Assembly: GCA_963807235.1 (NCBI GenBank)
Contig: CAWEBF010000015.1
Location: forward strand, 248,001-312,000
DNA: 64,000 bases
From: CAWEBF01 sp963807235
GTDB taxonomy: Bacteria > Acidobacteriota > Vicinamibacteria > Vicinamibacterales > UBA2999
Reading direction: 5' to 3'
The translations under genes were made by a program, and so were the position numbers. Below the pieces are notes generated by a model. The model did no database searches, was not told the origin of the DNA, and was given only the letters and a program-made list of their open reading frames with translations. Below are positions 60,564-64,000 of the stretch, piece by piece; position 1 is the first letter of the stretch; the number at the start of each line of letters is the position of its first letter.

Positions 60564-60863
60564 GGCACTCCCGGACCCAGACTCGCGGAGACTTCGCCGG
60601 AAACCAAGAACTCCTGACAAAACGTGGCATCGGGCCGCGTCCAAGCCGTTGAACCGGATCCAATGGCGGCATCACCATCGCCGCCGCCTGCGCGCGGCCC
60701 AACCCCCACGATCCGCTGTGGTCTGACACGCACACCACGTGTGTTTGGCCTCGCAGTTCTCACGACGCGAGCGCGCGATTGCCCCATGGAATGCGCAGTC
60801 AACCTGGGTACGAGATTTGCTACGTCCACTAGTTGGCATTCCCGATCGTTGGAGGGCGGGGAA
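60564..60863. other. Gap of about 300 bases without a supported gene
   Basis: Open frames cross this stretch, but none shows a family motif or a good ribosome-binding site until 60864. No terminator-like stem, heptad array or repeat copy is visible. It probably holds the promoter of the next gene. Confidence 0.5.
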
Positions 60864-61070
60864 ATGAGTCTGGTTCGGCTCCTGGGTTTCAAGAACCTGA
60901 CATGCGGGTGCGTGGTCGGTCGCTACCGCGATCTGGCGAGCGGTCGCGAGCTGACCTACGTCGAGGAAAAGGGTTCGACCTGCGACACCCACGCCCATCG
61001 CCGCAATCACACCGTCGCCAATCTGGCTGCTCCCGCCTCGCCAACGCTGATCGACGCCCGGGCCTCCTAG
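60864..61070 (+). CDS. 68-residue Cys-containing small protein
   Basis: The small protein reads MSLVRLLGFKNLTCGCVVGR, then YRDLASGRELTYVEEKG, STCDTHAHRRNHTVAN and a weakly conserved tail. Three cysteines and a histidine cluster (CGC, C-x3-H-x-H) could bind zinc or another metal. A ribosome-binding site GGAGG stands about ten bases before ATG 60864. I recall related short proteins in acidobacterial genomes, but no function is known. Confidence 0.6.
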   Translation: MSLVRLLGFKNLTCGCVVGRYRDLASGRELTYVEEKGSTCDTHAHRRNHTVANLAAPASPTLIDARAS

Positions 61071-61085
61071 CCTACAATCGCGGCG

Positions 61086-61956
61086 GTGCCCCGTCAGCCC
61101 CGTCCATACAAGACCCTGCGCCGGGGCGGGGCCCGCTACGACTTCTTCCTAGGCAACTGCACCGAACTTCTCACGAACTGGCCGGCGCGCAGCGTGGACG
61201 TCGCGGTCACCTCGCCCCCGTACAACCTGGGGATCGCCTACAACACGTTTCGACGACACCATGCCCCGGCCGGAGTACCTGGAGTGGACGTCCACCTGGG
61301 TCGAAGCCCTGGCGCGGGTGCTGAGCCCTGATGGATCGCTGTTCCTGAACGTCGGCTCGAAACCCACCGACCCCTGGCTGGCGATGGACGTCGCGCAGGC
61401 CGCCCGCCGGCATTTGAAGCTCCAGAACTTGATCCATTGGATCAAGTCGATCGCGATCGAAAAGGCGCTCGCAGGGGCGCGGGCCGGCCTCGACGAGGAC
61501 CTGGCGGTCGGACACTACAAGCCGATCAACAGTCAAAGATTTGTCCACGACTGTCATGAATTTGTCTTTCACCTGACGCCGGACGGGCGGACGCCGCTGG
61601 ATCGACGGGCCGTGGGCGTGCGGTACCAGGACGAATCGAACGTGGCGAGATGGCGGGCCGCCGGGTCGGGCGTCCGTTGCCGTGGGAACACGTGGTTCAT
61701 TCCCTACGACACGATCCAGAGCCGCGACAAGGATCGTCCGCATCCCGCCACCTTTCCATCGAAGCTGCCGGAGATGTGCGTGCGACTGCACGGGCGCGAG
61801 CGCACTCGTCTGGTGGCGGATCCATTTCTCGGCCTGGGCTCGACGGCCCTCGCGTGCGTGGATCTCGGCGTGAACTTCGTGGGGTTCGAGCTCGACGAGT
61901 CTTATTTGCGGGAAGCCGTGGCTCGAACAGCCGCCGCCATCGCCGGCCACTCCTGA
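61086..61956 (+). CDS. Orphan beta-class DNA methyltransferase (one frameshift)
   Basis: The protein of about 290 residues starts at GTG 61086 and reads YDFFLGNCTELLTNWP, then VDVAVTSPPYNLGIAYNT, where TSPPY is the catalytic motif IV of N4-cytosine or N6-adenine enzymes. After an extra T near 61250 (ACGTTTCGACG) the frame continues DTMPRPEYLEWTSTWV, GSLFLNVGSKPTDPWLA and, near the end, LVADPFLGLGSTALACVDLG, the SAM-binding motif I in the beta-class order. No restriction endonuclease gene is nearby, so it is likely an orphan enzyme; target sequence unknown. LysR follows 63 bases downstream. Confidence 0.87.
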
Positions 61957-62019
61957 CGCTACCGCCATCGGCGCATGGGTGTCCTTGAACCCATCGAGTT
62001 TCGAGATGTATTCTGGCGC

Positions 62020-62933
62020 ATGGATCTCCGGCAGCTCGAGATCATCCGCGCGATCGCCGACACCGGGTCGTTCACCGCCGCCGGCCACAAGCTCCACGTG
62101 TCCCAATCGGCGATCAGCCGCCAGATCCTCCTGCTCGAAGACGAGCTCGGCGAGGCCGTCTTTCACCGCGTGGGGCGGCGCGTGCGTATCACGCCGGCCG
62201 GGGCCGCCCTCCTGCAACTGAGCCACCGGGTCTTCCAGGACCTGCAGGACACGGTCGCGGCCATCAACGACACCCAGGAGACGCTGCGCGGCACCATCCG
62301 GCTGGTCGGCGGGATGACGGTCTGCCTCTACATGTTCCCGGCGCTCATCGCGGAGCTTCGCCGCATCCACCCCACCTCGACCTGAAGGTCACGGTCGGCA
62401 GCGCCGAGCGGTCGATTGCGATGCTGCGCCAGGGCGTGGGTGACCTGGGCCTGGTGACGCTGCCCGTCGAGGCCAGCGACCTCGTGGCGGTCCCGATCCT
62501 GACCGAAGAACTGCTGCTCGTGACCTACCCGACCCACCCGTTGGCCAAGCGCCGGCAGATCACGCCCGCCGACCTGAACCAGCAGGCGTTCATCCTCTTC
62601 GAGACGGGATCGATCACGCGGCGGCTCGTGGACGAGTTCTTCACCCGTCAGGGCGTCGAATCACATGTCGTGATGGAGACCGAGAACGTGGAGATCATCA
62701 AGGCGATGGTGCGCAGCGGCCTCGGCATCAGCATCATCCCCTGGCAGGCGGCCGCCGCCGACGTGAAGAACAAGGCGCTGGCCTGCAGCCGCATCACCGG
62801 GCACCCGCTGGTGCGCCAGACCGGGTGGCTCTATCCGAAGATGAGCCGGCTGCCTCGGATGGTGAGCGAAGTAATGCAGGTCCTGGAGGGGCTCCGACCT
62901 CGGCTGGAGGCGGCCGTGAAGCCTAGTTGGTAG
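62020..62933 (+). CDS. LysR-type transcriptional regulator (one frameshift)
   Basis: The protein of about 304 residues opens MDLRQLEIIRAIADTGSFTA and KLHVSQSAISRQILLLEDEL, the LysR winged helix-turn-helix. After 62372 (a C short in CACCCCACC) the frame shifts into the effector-binding domain: LKVTVGSAERSIAMLRQGVG, VVMETENVEIIKAMVRSGLG and ISIIPWQAAA. The ATG 62020 gives the usual LysR start; an in-frame ATG at 61975 is the alternative. The target operon cannot be inferred. The stop codon is inside the heptad array S8. Confidence 0.9.
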
Positions 62934-63035
62934 TTCGTAGTTCGTGTCGTGGTTTTGGCTCGGACTGTCGGCGATTCGGATCTGCGGTAATGCAGTTCCG
63001 AACTACGAACTACGAACCACAACTACCAACTAGTT
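62925..63035. repeat. Double 7-bp tandem array S8 between convergent genes
   Basis: Left: AGTTGGT, AGTTCGT, AGTTCGT, GTCGTGG (62925-62952). Right: AACTACG, AACTACG, AACCACA, ACTACCA, ACTAGTT (63001-63035), which on the minus strand is again the AGTTCGT/AGTTGGT class. Both LysR and VWFA gene stop codons lie within the arrays. The 13 outermost bases CTAGTTGGTAGTT are inverted repeats of each other. Confidence 0.9.
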
Positions 63036-64000
63036 CAGCGACCGTCCGGCGGCGGCGGCGGCCGGAGCGAGTACGAACGTCCGGAAGAACGCGTTCACGT
63101 TCGGCCGGTTCAGGATCTTCACGTCGATCTTGCGCGTCCGCTTCAGCGGGTCCGGGTTGTTCGAGTAGTAGCCCAGCACGTAGTAGTCGCTCGTCTCGGC
63201 GTCGATCCGCTTGAGCGCCTTGTCGAAGTCGTTCTGGTTGACCACCGCGATGCCGCCGGTTTCCTCGGCCAGCACGCGCAGGCTGTTCTGCGTTTCGCGG
63301 ATGTACTCGTTCCAGTCCTTGGTCGGCACTTCCTCGTCCAGATCCTGCCCGGCCACCAGGCCGCGCGGGTCGATCGTGTAGAACGTGGCGTTGGCGCGGT
63401 TGGCGGCGCGCGTCAGCTCGGCCAGCTCGCGGATCGAGATCCGACTCGGCCAGCATCTGCTGGCTCTGCTGGTTGCGGAAGAACGGATCGCTTTGCAGCT
63501 CGCTGGCGTTCTCGAGGTGCATGCGCTTGGCCATCTCGTCCAGCCGCCCCTGCTCGAACGGGTTGAAGTCGTATCCGCTGCTGATGTAGAGGACGGCCTT
63601 GCGGCGGTTCTGCAGCTTCTCCAGGTTGCGCATCAGATCGTAGGCCGTGGAGAACGCCACGTGCGCGCGGTGCCGAAGCTCGGTCGGGCCGTTCGGGCCC
63701 CTGCCCACCCTGGATGATCTCCGACGGCTTGAGCGAGTTGCCGGTGATGCGGGAAATCGCGGAGTCGAGCACCTGCCGGTCGTAGGTCAGCTGCTGCGAG
63801 ATCGACGACGTGCCCGTGGTCACGATGCCGAACATGTCGCCATCGTGGATCAGGGTCTTCAGCATCTTCTTCAACAGCTCGCGTGTGCGCGGCGTCTCGC
63901 GGAATCCCAGGTGCAGGTCGTCGATGAAGAGCAGGAACACGCGCCCGGCGGTGTCGTTGGTGGGCCGGTTGCGCGGCAGGATGATGCCTTCCTGCACCGG
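63030..64000 (-). CDS. VWFA-related acidobacterial-domain protein (cut by window edge, frameshifted)
   Basis: At least 320 residues of the C-terminal part are visible: RVFLLFIDDLHLGFRETPRT (metal-site-like DDxH), MLKTLIHDGDMFGIVTTGTS, RRKAVLYISSGYDFNPFEQG, then NATFYTIDPRGLVAG, RVLAEETGGIAVVNQNDFDK and SDYYVLGYYSNNPDPLKRTR. The order matches the VWFA-related Acidobacterial domain family (TIGR03436), exported proteins of unknown role, highly expanded in Acidobacteria. Shifts lie near 63708 and 63440. The N-terminus is beyond 64000. Confidence 0.88.

Noticed and set aside
62925..63035. CRISPR-like repeat
   Set aside because: Units are 7 bases without spacers and no cas genes are present; it is a simple tandem array.

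Overview
The window is about 68% GC, densely coded DNA from a bacterium that looks like an acidobacterium, most likely of the Vicinamibacteria (subdivision 6) type. The main pointers are a VWFA-related acidobacterial domain protein at the right edge, an ankyrin / DUF1592 / DUF1552 secreted operon with CxxCH haem sites, PEGA-domain proteins, a bactofilin and a P460-type cytochrome. This placement is inference from gene content; there is no rRNA gene, and I saw no tRNA gene or CRISPR array. || Layout. 0-4 kb: start of rph, a GerMN protein coupled to an amidase, a diverged GIY-YIG protein, and an ECF-like sigma factor with its anti-sigma factor. 4-12.2 kb: outer-membrane and membrane proteins, a Gfo/Idh/MocA dehydrogenase, a GMC oxidoreductase, a VOC protein, a GGDEF-EAL protein and coaA; most reading frames here are broken by single-base indels. 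12.3-17.1 kb: secreted proteins, an alpha/beta hydrolase and a HExxH peptidase. 17.3-26 kb: a compact block bounded by two paralogous REC-PilZ regulators, holding a 692-residue membrane protein and two tandem copies of a PEGA protein + TPR/TonB-C protein module. 26-32.7 kb: secreted sugar dehydrogenase, ankyrin protein and the DUF1592/DUF1552 pair. 33-37 kb: small accessory proteins, an M20 peptidase, an SGNH hydrolase and a cytochrome P460. 37-41.7 kb: exopolysaccharide operon (two glycosyltransferases, polyprenyl glycosylphosphotransferase, UDP-glucuronate decarboxylase). 41.7-50.8 kb: housekeeping (ModA-like protein, PgsA, HflX, MFS, GlpX, acyl-CoA dehydrogenase, methyltransferase, bactofilin, cysteine desulfurase). 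50.9-53.3 kb: two accessory genes between the desulfurase and its partner mnmA. 53.3-64 kb: DinB, VanZ-like, thioredoxin/thioredoxin reductase, glycogen synthase, FdhE-like, D,D-carboxypeptidase, an orphan DNA methyltransferase, LysR and VWFA proteins. || Two kinds of non-coding structure recur and are the most unusual content. (1) Arrays of 7-bp tandem units (5-12 units, related motif classes) lie directly behind stop codons; three convergent gene pairs carry two arrays back to back. (2) A small dispersed palindromic element, with a variable hairpin (usually a TTC/GAA loop), a conserved CACTGCC-like tract and 10-bp terminal inverted repeats, occurs in about seven full or partial copies. Two copies supply the stop codon of the upstream gene and one appears to sit inside a coding sequence. 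|| A third general feature is a high load of single-base indels, in more than a dozen otherwise conserved genes. Motifs stay intact on both sides of each shift and some shifts compensate each other, which suggests sequence or assembly error more than gene decay.
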